Assembly: GCA_902651635.1 (NCBI GenBank) | Contig: CACRSC010001917.1 | Span: 1,148,569-1,212,568 of the forward strand | Direction of reading: 5' to 3' | Source of the DNA: Mastigamoeba balamuthi | Taxonomy: Eukaryota > Evosea > Mastigamoebida > Mastigamoebidae | Length of the DNA stretch: 64,000 nt | In this document: piece by piece, positions 33,400 through 43,997 of the stretch | Numbering within the stretch: the stretch's first letter is position 1 | Layout of the letters: the number at the start of each line of letters is the position of its first letter | Made by a program: the position numbers and the translations under genes | The notes under the pieces: generated by a model | What the model saw: the letters and a program-made list of their open reading frames with translations, nothing else | What the model was told of the DNA's origin: nothing | The model's database searches: none

Positions 33400-34382
33400 T
33401 CACTGGTCCTTAGAGGCAGACTTGGGCTTGGAAGATGCAGCCGATGCCTTGGCACGGACAATGTGGATGATCTTGTGGAACCAGATGAACTGTACGATCA
33501 TGAAAAGCCCCATGTTGAACATGCTGAGATGACCCATCCACACGGGGATAGCCGTCGGCCTCCAGCGAGGGGAGAACCACGCGTAGTACGAGAGCACCGT
33601 GAGAGCCCCGTCCATCACGATCCTCGAGAAGAAGAAAATGACCGCGAAGCAAAGCTGCACAGCAGAGCCCCAGTCAGAATTGAAAAGGCTTGCGTTGAGC
33701 GCGTGCCTGGTTGATGAGCTTGAACTTGGGACTCCAGCCCAGACGGCCGGCAAGCCACGAGATGTGCAGGAAGGGGGTGCTGGCCTCGTTGGTGAGGAAA
33801 ATGACGGGGATGAAGCATCCCCAGCCCGTGACGAGGAAGATCGCCATCTGGCCCATCGAGCACGCGTGGTGCAGGTAGTCGACCAGCGTGTGGTGCCTCG
33901 CGTACGTCGCGTACAGGATCAGGTCCGACGTCCAGTACCCGAACGACACCGCCATGTCTTGTGCCCACAACACCGGGTCAGTCGTCCAGGTCGCACGATT
34001 CCCGCCGATTCAGGATCCCGGTATCGCCTCACCCGCCCCATAAAACACCGCTAGTGGAGAAATACGCACAGAAGCGACCAGAGTCGCCGTCATGGCACAC
34101 GTCACCGACGGCGAAGAGCCACGAGCTGACGTCCCAGACGCCGCTGAGCGGGGGCAGGACCTCCCTGACGCACGACAGCGCGCCGAGAGTCGCGAAGACG
34201 GCGTGGGCCGAGGCCACGATGCGCTCGGAGCAGCGCTTGCGGTCGGCGTCGGGCAGGCTGCGGTACGCGCGGCCCAGGACGCGCGGGCTGACCACCAGGT
34301 GCGTGAACAGGAACGCGGCGATGTGCACCGCGGTCGAGTACGCGACGTACACGACGACGGGGTCCGAGAGACTCGTGATCAT
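33400..34382 (-). CDS. TLC-domain membrane protein (TLCD4/TMEM56-like)
   Basis: A TRAM-LAG1-CLN8 family membrane protein, probably in the ER and linked to lipid or ceramide metabolism or trafficking. Exon 1 gives MITSLSDPVVVYVAYSTAVH and the family-typical step into RCSERIVASAHAVFATLGAL. Exon 2 gives GYWTSDLILYATYARHHTLVDYLHHACSM, whose paired His (YLHHA) mark the TLC core, then NEASTPFLHISW. The last exon has FFFSRIVMDGALTVLSYY and a basic tail ending KSASKDQ. About five to seven membrane segments and two introns. It shares a divergent spacer with the coiled-coil gene. Confidence 0.82.
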
Positions 34383-34440
34383 CTGGCAGGGGAGTTGCGC
34401 GCGCGCCGCAGCGGAGACCGAGGGGGACAGTCACAAACTG

Positions 34441-34490
34441 TACGAGAATCTCAGTATCAGCCCGCCGGAGATCTCTCAGAGAGATTTGCG
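34441..34490. promoter_or_regulatory. Palindromic ATCTCTC-A-GAGAGAT element
   Basis: ATCTCTCAGAGAGAT (34471-34485) is a perfect dyad, with GAGAATCTCAGTATC just beside it. It lies in the 238 bp spacer between the divergent TLC and coiled-coil genes, about 90 nt from the TLC start. Confidence 0.45.
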
Positions 34491-34620
34491 TACGGAGGAT
34501 TTGTTGCTGCGAAATTGGACCGGCGCTGCCAGATTGAGCAGTAAGCCGTGATCACCATCATCCCGACACTATTATTACACTGCCGGACTCGGGTGCAAAG
34601 GGCCTGCCGCGTACGCAAGC

Positions 34621-35357
34621 ATGGACGCGCTCGGCGGTGGCATGGTGGCTGTGCCGATGCCGCTCGCGTTCCGCGGGATGCAGCTGCCCGCGATAATCGA
34701 GGCCAAACCCGAGCCCAGCGCCCTGCCTCCCATCAAGCTCAACCCCAAGAACAAAAAAGCGGTGAGTCCGTGCCCATGACCCGAAGAAACAGAACTGAAT
34801 CCCCGACGGCGAACGCGGCGCTCAGGCCCTCGACAGGGAGCGCTCCATGAAGGAGCTCGAGCTGCGGCGCCGCTGGGACAAGGAGCTCAGCGAGGACACG
34901 AGGTACCTCTCGCATCTCAGCCGCCTGCGCGAGCAGTGCGACCGCGAGCACCGCCAGCAGATCGAGCACCACAAGGTACCCACTCGCCTTGAAAAAACCA
35001 AGTCAAATTCACCTCCGGCTCGCCTCGTTCGCTGGCGCAACGCAACACGCACGCTGACGCCGGTTGCAGACCGTCTGGGCCTCCAGGATGCAGGAGATCC
35101 AGGAGGAGGAGACGTGCAACCTGCGGCGCGAGGGCTCGATTTTCGTAAGGTCCGACCGAAGGCGGATGATCGACGAGGTGGTCGCGTGCACGCGGCAGCA
35201 GCAGCTGATGCTGCGCGAGATCTCCATCAACGCCGACAAGCGCGAGCGCGAGTTCGAGCACCAGCTCAAGGACCTCAACGCGCGGCTCGAGAACAGGGCG
35301 CGGGGGCGCGCCCGAGAGCTCGCGTCGCTGAGGTCCGAGTGGCCCGGGCTCTGGTGA
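34621..35357 (+). CDS. Small coiled-coil protein, unknown
   Basis: Three exons, roughly 34621-34760, 34828-34975 and 35070-35357. After a short Pro-rich N terminus (MDALGGGMVAVPMPLAFRGM) almost the whole protein is charged helix: ERSMKELELRRRWDKELSED, LREQCDREHRQQIEHHK, RMIDEVVACTRQQQLMLREI and REFEHQLKDLNARLENR. Heptad-like spacing suggests a coiled coil of about 190 residues in total. There is no diagnostic domain. A cytoskeletal or ciliary scaffold role is possible but is only a guess. Confidence 0.65.
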
Positions 35358-35801
35358 TGTCTGTCCGAGTAGTCAGGGCAGGTTAGTTGTTGTCTGTCGT
35401 GCGCTGGTTGAAGTGCATTTCAGCGGGGCGACGCACAGCGCTCAGGGCAACGCCGTGCTGTCGCCCAGCAATTCAGAGCCGCACATGGAGCGCGCGACCC
35501 CCGTGCACACTCGAAACAACAAATCCGTTTACGTTTGATCGAGTTGTCTCCTGGGCAGACGGGGGAAAGGGGAGGGGGGAATGGCATTTGCCAACGCGGG
35601 CTGTCGTCGGGTGCACTGTGTTGTCACCGCGCAGGCGTGCTGTGCGATTCAGTACAATCAGGTCCACTGTACCTGAAAAGCCTGCATGCACGTCACGGCA
35701 CCGGAGATATTTAAGGGGCCCGATATCCCCTCGTTTGTTCAGTACAACAAATAAGCGAGCAAAGTCAGATCCACAAGCAAACAACAACCCAAACCTCCAA
35801 G
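35358..35801. other. Spacer with the peroxiredoxin promoter
   Basis: About 440 bp without coding support. GGAGATATTTAAGGGGCCCG followed by ATATCCC (35703-35728), about 75-100 nt upstream of the peroxiredoxin ATG, combines the common GAGATATTT motif with a GGGCCC palindrome. It is a good candidate for a strong core promoter. Confidence 0.45.
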
Positions 35802-36660
35802 ATGGCCTCCGAGTGCTGCTGCTGCTGCGAGTCTACCCAGTGCGCCAACCCCAGCGTCGCAACCGTCGGTCTGCCGGCGCCTTCGTTCGAGAAGGTCCGC
35901 TTCTTCCGTTTCACACCGGGTCTCAGCCAGCGTATCACTCACCTCGTCCGTTCTGCAGACCGCTCTCGTCAATGGCGAGTTCAAGACCGTGAAGCTGTCT
36001 GACTACAAGGGCAAGTACCTGGTCCTCTTCTTCTATCCGATGGGTGAGCACTTCGCCCACCCCTTTAAGTTCGATGTCGCCAGAGGCACTGACCAGCCAA
36101 CGCCACTTGGCCAGACTTCACCTTTGTGTGCCCGACCGAGATCATCGCCTTCAGCGAGCACGCCCACGAGTTCCGCGCCATCAACACCGAGGTCGTCGCA
36201 GCCTCGGTCGACAGCGAGGTACGCAGCCCCCTCTCTGATGGCCTGCAGCCGATCCGTGTGGCCTAACAACCATTCACGTGGCACGCAGTTTGTGCACCTG
36301 GCGTGGACCAACACCCCGAGGAACAACGGAGGCCTGGGGCCCATGAACATCCCGATCATCGCGGACACGGACCACTCGCTGTCGCGCAACTACGGCGTGC
36401 TGATCAACCACGGGGCCGACGCGGGCGTCGCCCTGCGCGGGCTGTTCATCATCGACCCCAACGGCGTCGTGAGGCAGATCACGATCAACGACCTCCCCGT
36501 CGGCAGGTCCGTGGACGAGACCCTCAGGCTCGTCAAGGCGTTCCAGTTTGTCGAGAAGCACGGAGAGGTCTGCCCCGCCAACTGGACCGAGGGCAAGGAG
36601 GCGATGAAGCCTACTGCCCAGGGAGTCGCTCACTACCTGGCTGCTCACACGAGCCACTGA
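35802..36660 (+). CDS. Typical 2-Cys peroxiredoxin with Cys-rich N terminus
   Basis: A thiol peroxidase reducing hydrogen peroxide and peroxynitrite. Exons 35802-35894, 35959-36043, 36115-36218 and 36289-36660 join in frame to 217 residues. [19 protein letters not shown] and FVCPTE hold the peroxidatic Cys. [10 protein letters not shown] and the C-terminal VCPANW (resolving Cys) follow. The GGLG loop is present, but no YF-type C-terminal helix is seen, so sensitivity to over-oxidation is unclear. The N terminus [16 protein letters not shown] is Cys-rich, recalling Entamoeba peroxiredoxins, which carry Cys-rich leaders. An AATAAA-like signal lies just after the stop (36682). The next gene is a tRNA on the opposite strand. 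Confidence 0.96.
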
Positions 36661-36730
36661 GAGAACAGTGCAAGCAGAGAAAATAAACGAAGCCCCTTGT
36701 CCCATAAACCACTCTACGTGGAGAAAAATT

Positions 36731-36800
36731 GCACTGGCCGGGACTCGAACCCGGATCGCCCGCGTGGCAGGCGAGCATTCTACCCTTAGACCACCAGTGC
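36731..36800 (-). tRNA. tRNA-Gly (anticodon GCC)
   Basis: The minus strand reads GCACTGG … CCAGTGC, a perfect 7-bp acceptor stem. A D arm contains GGTCTAAGGGTAGAAT, the anticodon loop is CTGCCAC with anticodon GCC, and the T arm is CCGGGTTCGAGTCCCGG. There is no intron and no encoded CCA. TAGAAT-type A box and GGTTCGAGTCC B box support internal RNA polymerase III promotion. Confidence 0.95.
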
Positions 36801-36863
36801 TATCACATAGTAAGCATGTTCTGAAAATACCAAGTCAACGGGTTTTTGGCTTTATGCCATGCC

Positions 36864-38153
36864 TTACTTTTGCGTACTTTGCGGGATGAGCTCATTGAGT
36901 GCCGATGACCCGCACTCGTCCCACTCCTCGCGGGTCAGCCACCCAGGCCCAGCGTCGGCCGCCTCGTTCCCGGGGCTCGACACTATCGCGCCGCCGGTCC
37001 ACGCCAGGCACTCGCGGCCCGGCACCTGCACGACGCCCGCGCAGACCCCGACCGCCCACAACTCGCGGGCGAGGCGCTTGGGGAGTCCGGGCAGCAGCGA
37101 CGCGCCGCCGCAGACGACCACGTTGCTCGCCAGCTCCTCGCGGTCCTCTGCCGACTGCACCGCGGACAGGGCGGCGGCGCAGGCCTCCTGCAGCGACCTG
37201 CCGCGCGGCGGGCCGGCGCGGAACAGCACCTCGGGGGCCGTGTAGCGCACCCTGCCGAGCCGCGGGCCGCCGCCGAGCTCCGGGAGGCCGTCGCCCTCGA
37301 GCGCGGCGTCGGCGCAGACGTAGCAGAGCTCCTCCTTGGCCCGTGCCGCTGCGCGCGCGTCCTTGGGCGTCCGGAACCTCGCGGAGCCGCCGCCGCAGAC
37401 GTCCCACGCCGCCGGGGCGTGCGCGAGGCCCGCCGCCTGCCCCACGGCCAGCGTGATCTCGCGCGAGCCCGCGGCGCGCGCCTCCGGGACCTCGTGCACG
37501 CGCCCGCGCACCACAGCGGCCGCCCGCGCCTCGGCCTCGCCGACGTCGACGACGAGCGCCGTCGGCGGCGCCGCGCACGCCGCGCAGGGCTGCGCCGGGG
37601 GCTCGGGGACGCTGCAGGCGACGCGCGCGACACCCGCCGGGGGCCGCGGGGCCTGCGGGCCGCCGCCGGCGTAGACGCGGCAGGCGGCGGGCAGCTCGCG
37701 GAGGGCCCGCGCCGAGGCGACGGCCGCGAGGGCCGCGGGGTGCGCGCAGCGGACGGCGCAGACGCGGAGCTCGTCGAGCGCGAACTCGGCGATCTGGCGC
37801 GCGGTGCAGGCGCCCGGCGGCCGCGAGGCGGTGAGCAGCAGCGGGCGCGACTCGGGGTCGACGCCCAGGCGGGCCTTGTAGGCGTGGCGCGTCAGCGTCT
37901 CCACGTCGGCGGCGGCGAGCGGGTCCGCGAAGACCCACGCGGGCGGCGCGGCGCGGTCGAGGGCCTCGTCGCCGACGAGGCGCGTGGGGGCCAGCGACGT
38001 GGCGTAGGGGTTGGGGGCCACGTTGGCGGCGCAGACGGGCGGCAGCGTGAACGAGGGCAGCGCGTCGCCCGCGAACCCGCACTTGAGGCCCCACGCGCCG
38101 TAGTCCACGACCACCGCGCGCGCCCACGCGGGGTCCAGCGGCACAGCAGACAT
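36864..38153 (-). CDS. Divergent actin-related protein
   Basis: An intronless actin-fold ATPase-like protein of about 430 residues, matching actin size. VVVDYGAWGLKCGFAGDALP near the start is the actin phosphate-1 loop. PLLLTASRPPG, ALVVDVGEAEARAAAVVRG (phosphate-2), NVVVCGGASLLPGLPKRLA (adenosine loop) and AWTGGAIVSS with WLTREEWDECG at the end follow actin order. The middle is Ala-rich and far from conventional actin, so no Arp subclass can be assigned; the ATP-site Ser/Gly residues are partly changed. Start is MSAVPLDPAWA at 38153; an upstream in-frame ATG at 38162 is also possible. An element TTGAATCTCTTCTGC lies upstream. Confidence 0.8.
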   Translation of the reverse strand: MSAVPLDPAWARAVVVDYGAWGLKCGFAGDALPSFTLPPVCAANVAPNPYATSLAPTRLVGDEALDRAAPPAWVFADPLAAADVETLTRHAYKARLGVDPESRPLLLTASRPPGACTARQIAEFALDELRVCAVRCAHPAALAAVASARALRELPAACRVYAGGGPQAPRPPAGVARVACSVPEPPAQPCAACAAPPTALVVDVGEAEARAAAVVRGRVHEVPEARAAGSREITLAVGQAAGLAHAPAAWDVCGGGSARFRTPKDARAAARAKEELCYVCADAALEGDGLPELGGGPRLGRVRYTAPEVLFRAGPPRGRSLQEACAAALSAVQSAEDREELASNVVVCGGASLLPGLPKRLARELWAVGVCAGVVQVPGRECLAWTGGAIVSSPGNEAADAGPGWLTREEWDECGSSALNELIPQSTQK

Positions 38154-38350
38154 CGCGCACACGCCGGAGGGGGGGTGGTGGTGGTGGTGATCGCGTCGCG
38201 GCGCAGCGCTCGGTGGGCTGGCCGTGGAAATGGGCGGGTTTCTTCTGCAAATAGGCTAGAGAAAAATAGCAGAAGAGATTCAATCCAACGAACGGGTATT
38301 GGCCGGGTGGTATTTTTTGGTGGTCCAAAATGAACAAAGTGAGGCATCGC

Positions 38351-38703
38351 TTATTTTGTGGCGAGGCAGAGGCGGACAAAGTCGTGCGGCATCACCACAG
38401 CCTTGTCGGTGAACATGACGGATACGCTCCACACGCCAATCAGCAGCGAGAACCCTGCGTACGGGATACGGTGATGTCAGCGTGCGAAACAAAAGCAGAG
38501 CAACTGTTACTGCATACCGAGCGGGAACTGGACGATGACGAACAGGGGCCCCACGAACCTGTTGACACGCTTCCCGAAGCCGGTCTTGCAGAAGAGGATG
38601 AGCAGCACGAGTATACTCATGAAGATGGTCGTGAACACCGTCACCTTCTTGAGCGCAAACGACAGGATGAAGTCGTGCCAGCTGCGCAAGGCCTGTTCAG
38701 AGA

Positions 38704-38788
<85 letters not shown>

Positions 38789-40215
38789 NNNNNNNNNNNN
38801 NNNNNNNNNNNNNAGAGAGAGAGAGGAGCGAGTGTCCGATGGGGGGCCGCACCACGAGGACAGGAGGATGGAGAGCAGGACGGCGATGCCCCTCGGAACG
38901 CCGCACTTGGACCTGAGCAGCACGTAGATGGAGCCGAGCCAGGCCTGCACGGTGGTGTTCCACTTGCGGGCCCACTCGGCGACGTCGGACGAGTCCCACC
39001 AGTCGCCGTAGAAGTCCCTGTTGGCGTACATGCAGACCTCGGCCACGGCGTTGAGGAAGCAGTGGAACATGCCGTAGAACCACACGAGCCACAGCAAAAA
39101 GGCGGGCGCCGAGAGGCGGATCCAGAGGTCGAGGAACCCCGTCTGCGGGAAGCGCTCGACGCGCGAGAGGATGTGCAGCGTCAGGATCTCGTACATGGCC
39201 AGCAGGTCCATCAGGGCCTGCAGCATCATGCGCAGGAAGAACGACACGCGGAAGGCGTGCGTCCGCGGGAAGTTGAACTTGGGCACGTAGACCAGCGTGG
39301 GGAACGCCAGGTACTGCAGGTACTGCCTGGCCGTGCACCCCGCCGTCCTGTCCGTCATGCACGCGAAGAAGTACGAGTGCGACTAAGGGGCCCACGCACG
39401 AGTCGCCACGGCCACCCAAAGACGCACAGGCCATGTCAGATTCGCGTGCGCAAAAGAGGATTCAATTTAGTTATTCAGGAAATCAATTGCAATATGGGTA
39501 TACATGTTACAGTTCTATGACAGCGATACTGAGGGGAAAAAACCCGCCGCAAACTAGAAACTGTCAACAGTAAGGGGAAGGAGGGTCGCAAAACGAGTAA
39601 CGAGTGTGGGGTGGGCTGAGGAAGAGAGCGCGCCTTCATGACGAACACAGCGTGGTGGATCGTCAGGGCGAGGCCGAGCATCGGGGTGTACGAGGGGTGG
39701 ACGGAGTAGAGGATCGCAGGGGGCACGGTGACCAGCGCTGCCTGGCAGATGATGTACAGCGAGGCCGAGACGCCGTCCCCGACGCACGCGCGCGTCGACG
39801 GCAGCGCCAGGTACCAGCTGGAGAACGTCGAGAGGGCCCCCGCGGCGTTGAGCAGCACCACGAGCGCCATCTGCCACTGCATCTGCTGGCGCAGCAGTGC
39901 AAAGTTCTCCGCCAGAGCGCCGCGCGCCCACGCGTCGTAGAGCACCGTCACGAGCCACGTCGCGCAGACGACCTGCGCCAGCACGCAGGGCATCACGGCG
40001 CCCCTGGCGTTGAGCAGCGAGACGCTCTTCTCGAGCGGCAGCTGCGGGCCCGTGTGGTGCCGCGGCGGCTTGAGGGGCTGACAGCTCTGCGGGCTCTGGG
40101 GCGGGCGGTTGTTGTCGTTGTCGGTGCTGGCGGCGCGCTCGGGGGCGGGGGCGGGAGATACACGCCTGGAGGGGGCGGAACCGCGGGGGTGGCGGTGTTG
40201 GGGCGCTTGGGGCAT
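38351..40215 (-). CDS. SOAT/DGAT1-type membrane O-acyltransferase
   Basis: An MBOAT enzyme of the ACAT/DGAT1 family, esterifying sterol or diacylglycerol in the ER. Exon 1 (start MPQAPQHRHPRG at 40215) has a Pro-rich cytosolic tail and several membrane segments (LVTVLYDAWARGALAENF). The core exon gives HSYFFACMTDR, QYLQYLAFPTLVYVPKFNFP and NRDFYGDWWDSSDVAEWARK, with the FYxDWW and WN signatures, then RGIAVLLSILLS. After an intron that holds a (CT)n tract and a 25-base gap, SWHDFILSFALKK supplies the catalytic His. The end is HDFVRLCLATK. The last two motifs align with SOAT. Substrate preference cannot be told from this. Confidence 0.85.
38707..38824 (-). repeat. (CT)n on the sense strand with a 25-base N gap, intronic
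   Basis: A GA run on the plus strand, so CT in the direction of the acyltransferase gene, interrupted by 25 Ns at 38789-38813. The tract is probably longer than shown. It sits in the intron just before the exon carrying the catalytic His and ends in a CAG acceptor. Confidence 0.9.
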
Positions 40216-40275
40216 GGTGGGTACACTCGCAAAGTGGTTAGTCACACACTTGTTTATTCCGCCACGAGCGGACGC

Positions 40276-40291
40276 AAAATCTCCGGAGATT
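40276..40291. promoter_or_regulatory. Perfect 16-bp palindrome AAATCTCCGGAGATTT
   Basis: A perfect dyad 60-76 nt upstream of the acyltransferase start, the cleanest example of the ATCTC/GAGAT promoter element in the window. Confidence 0.55.
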
Positions 40292-40399
40292 TCTGACGGT
40301 GTGTCAAAACGGAACACTTGTTCGGTCCCCGAGAGATGCAAATGCCGGAGCAGGCGCTCAGGAGAAGAGCTGGCTCAGTCTGAGGGCCACGGTTAGTGC

Positions 40400-43300
40400 T
40401 CAAATCGGGGGGACTGCTAGTTCGTGCCTTTTGGTAAACGTCTGTTTGGTGTGGGTGCCCTCGCCAGGCGCTGCTGGAACGGCGTCTGCGTCTGCCACCG
40501 TGGCCACTACCTTCTGCAGTGCCTTGGCAACGTCCTCGTGGTTCTGGGAACCCCAAGGGTCGGTTGAGAGCGTGGCAGGGGCGGGCACGCACGGTGGCGT
40601 TGACCGTGAGGAACCCTATCTCGTGCATCTTGGCAAAGGTCTCTCCCTCCACCTTGGGGACCTGGCAGGGGCCGGCACGCTTGTCGTACTGCGTGGCCAC
40701 GATGAATAGCGAGCGGCAGTCGCAGAACCTGCGGGACTCGAGCCTCCAGTCCGGCAGCGTGTTGAAGCTCGCCCTGTTCGCCCCGCTGTAGAACAGCAGC
40801 ACCACGTTGACCTCCTTCCACAGCCAGGAGACGCTACGGATAATGTGTTAGTACAACCAGCGAAACGCACAAGAGCTTCCTCACTTGCACTTGTCGAAGC
40901 GGGGTGGTAAGTGGTCAAACATGGTGATGAGGTATTTCTGTGCTTGCGTGAGATACTGTAAAATGCGGAGGTACTGCGGACCGTGGCGTTGCACATAACA
41001 GCCACCCTGGTGGAGCGGATGTTGCCCTCCTCTCCGTTGATCTCCCCACGACAGCTTGCGGCTTGTGAGAAGCTGTGAGAGTAATATGTGCCTCACTTCT
41101 CCAGGAAGCTGGTCTTGCCGCACTTGGGAGAGCCCCGTATGATGATCTTGATGTCCACGTGCGACACGGAAACGCTCGGTGGGACAACGGCAGAACTTCC
41201 TCTCTTCCTCACAGTCGTCTGACCCGACCCCGCCTGTGGTGCAACCGGAATACCCTGCTTCTGCTTGCTGGGGCCCGAGGGGACTATGGACGGCGAGACG
41301 GGCTGCACTTGGCGAACGCCCAACGCCGCAGCACAGTTGATGGCCTCGGCGTTGCCCGAGTCGGCGGCACGTCGCAGGGTTTTGACGGCGAGCGTCTCGG
41401 ATTGCTCGATGCCTCGCCCCTGCAGGTAGCATAGTGCAAGGGAGTACAGGGCACTCGCATGGTTCTGCGAGCACGCCTGCACGAAGCACTGAACTGCAGA
41501 CGAGAAGTCTTGCGGCGTCCCGAGAGCACGCTCGTAGCACAAGCCCAGGCTGTATGCTGCGCCAGCATTGCCTCCTTTGGCTGCCCTCGTGTACGCGTCA
41601 AACGCAGCACGCGGGTCGAGAGAGACATACTCCGCCCAGAGTCCGCTCAGGAACAGAGCAGAGTGGAGGGCACCGCCTGCACGGGATACCTCGGCAGCAA
41701 TAAACTCGCGACCAGCGATCCTCGATGCCTCCGGAGCCATCAGTGCTCGCCACAGCATCTCGTCGGTGCTGGGGTTCGGCTCCCCCGTGGCAACTTTTGT
41801 TGGCTGTGGAGTGAAGTTCTTGGGGCACCACTGGCGCAGGGCGTGCAGGATGAGAGCGATCGGCGGGTAGTCTGTGTACTCCTGAAGACGGTCCGCAATG
41901 AAGTTCGGGTTGCCACTGTCCATTACAGCCAGAGCGGCCGAGAGAGCCTTCCCGGCTTCCTCCCTGATTGCGCGCTGTGCCGCCTGTGATCCTGTTTCGG
42001 CCACGCTCGAGCCACCTTCGCATTCGTGTGCCCCAGACGAGGCAGACTCGCTCTGTACGGGTTTTTGCGAACCAGCCGGAGCAGTCGGAACCTCGTTGTC
42101 GGAGAGGCTGCGGCCACGCGGGGATTTGGAAGGCTCTACTGGGAGCGCGGCTCTGATCTCTCCAGTATCTGAGTGCGCGTAGAACATGCGTCCTGATTCC
42201 TTGCATACCTGCTCGACCCACCCGCCGGCCATCTTGGTGCCCTTTCCCAGGGAAGACCGAGGCCTTGTCCACTGCGTCTTGCGTGTCGCCGCGTCTGCGA
42301 AGAAGAACCTCCCCGTTGCCGCGTCTTTCACTCGCACCCACCCCGATGGAAGAGGCGCTCCTGCGGGAAGCTCCCACTGGCGGTGTCCTGTCGGTGTGTA
42401 CACGTAGAACGTGGCGTCCCCTGCTCTAGTCGTGAGGTGCATGTGTGCAGAAGAGCGCTCACCTGACTTGCGCGAGATCCACCCGATCGGCAGATTAGAC
42501 CCCTCCGCGCACTCAGATCGCACTTGCGGCTCGATCGCAATGAGGGACGGGTCCAGAGGAGGTGCTGTCAGGGTCGAGACGATGTCCGGGACAGGCGGCG
42601 GGGCGTCGTAGCCGCGCTCCAGCTCCTTCGCAGGGCTCCTGTGCGTCCTGTGCCGCTGCTTGCCAGACGGTGGGCTCTGAAGGGCAGCCACCTCGTGCTC
42701 GGACCTCGCTTCTGCCTCGGCGCTGGAGATAGTCTGTGGTTCCTCGAGCTGTGCCGCGTGCGTCCCGCGGTGCACGAACACTGCCCGGGCATTCGCGTTG
42801 TCGAAGATCACCTCCCACCCAGCAGGAAGCCTCTGCAACAGCGTCCTCGTACACGCGTCGCCACGCTCCGCACTGCGGCTGCCGCCCGTGTGCGACTGCG
42901 CAGCTGACAGGTCGGGCAGAGCAGGCAGAGGGCGCGGGACTGGGAGGGACGGGTGCAGGGGTGCGCCGCCGTCGACGACCCCGTCGACAAGCACGCCGCC
43001 CGTCATCTGCGCCAGCGTCGGCAGGGACCTGAAAGCGACGAGGCCACGCAGCACGCCGAAGACCGTCTTGTCGCTCGCGACGACGTCCGACTCGAAGTGG
43101 GCACCGGGGGCGCCGTCGTGCTGCTCCGGCACCGCGCAGTACTGCGAGACGGGCAGCCGCGCCTGGCCGATGGTCATCTCGCCGTAGCGCAGGCTGAGGC
43201 AGAGCGCGTCGGACAGGAGCCCCGAGAGCGAGGCGTCGACGCGCAGCGACGGGGGCGAGGGCCAGGACTTCTCCCTGGCCCTGCCCGCAGAGTACTTGTG

Positions 43301-43997
43301 CTTGCTGAGGTAGTACTTGAGCGACGGCTCGCCGCTGGGCGGCACGCGCGTGGGCCCGGGCACCAGGCACAGCCCGCTCAGCTGCACGCGCACAGAGCTC
43401 ACGTTGCGGGCCTCGCACCGGAAGCTCACGCGCCCGCACGGCCGCCCCAGGTCGTCGACGAGCTCGCGCGAGTGCTCCACGGGCCCGGTGGCCACGGTGA
43501 GCAGGTCCACGCGCGCAGCCCCCACGTGGGCGCGCGAGCCCTCGGCGCCGTCCCAGACATCTCCAGAAGAGCGGCACGGCGGCCTGAGCAACGGGCCCCA
43601 GTGGTGGTCCCAGTGTGGCGGTGCGCACCGACGCAGAGGTACTTGGCGCCGAGGCGGTCCGCGTAGCGCGTGGCGTAGTCGAAGGAGGCCTCGAGCAGCC
43701 ACGCGGGGCTCTGCGTCCCGCGGACCGACTCGCTGCGCAGGACGCGCGCTCTGTCCCAGTCGGCCTCGATCGACGCGCACGAGCACGGGGACGCCTGGCC
43801 CCCGGCGGCGGCGGGNTCTGCGTCCCGCAGACCGACTCGCTGCGCAGGACGCGCGCTCTGTCCCAGTCGGCCTCGATCGACGCGCACGAGCACGGGGACG
43901 CCTGGCCCCCGGCGGCGGCGGGGTCCCTGAGGACGAGGCCGGCGGCACGGAAGTCCCAGAGCCTGACTCTGAACCTGGCGCTCGCGGGCGTCTCCAT
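40400..43997 (-). CDS. C2-like / WW / Sel1 / Ras-like GTPase multidomain protein
   Basis: An unusual fusion. The start METPASARFRVRLWDF and a second segment (GAARVDLLTVATGPVEHSRE) look like C2 strands. Four WW-type segments follow: LPAGWEVIFDNANARAVFVH, LPIGWISRKSG…HRQWELP, LPSGWVRVKDAATGRFFFAD…TQWTRP and GGWVEQVCKESGRMFYAH; the first and last lack the second Trp. Two or three Sel1-like repeats follow (GGNAGAAYSLGLCYERALG, NHASALYSLALCYLQGRG). The end is a Ras-like fold: IKIIIRGSPKCGKTSF (P-loop), VVLLFYSGANRASF, ATQYDKR in place of NKxD, and FLTVNAT joined across an intron to NHEDVAKALQKVVATV. Stop at 40400. A duplicated 106 bp around the N at 43816 breaks the first exon. Confidence 0.75.
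43710..43922. repeat. 106-bp direct duplication flanking a single N (43816)
   Basis: TCTGCGTCCCGC… at 43710-43815 recurs at 43817-43922 with one visible difference (CGCGGACC against CGCAGACC). The reading frame of the C2-like exon continues sensibly only if one copy is removed. This is probably an unmerged contig overlap, possibly between two haplotypes. Confidence 0.82.

Noticed and set aside
36892-38379. A 495-codon minus-strand frame overlapping the actin-related protein, and long plus-strand frames over it
   Set aside because: These are Arg/Gly/Ala-rich shadows caused by high GC; only the frame with actin motifs is supported.
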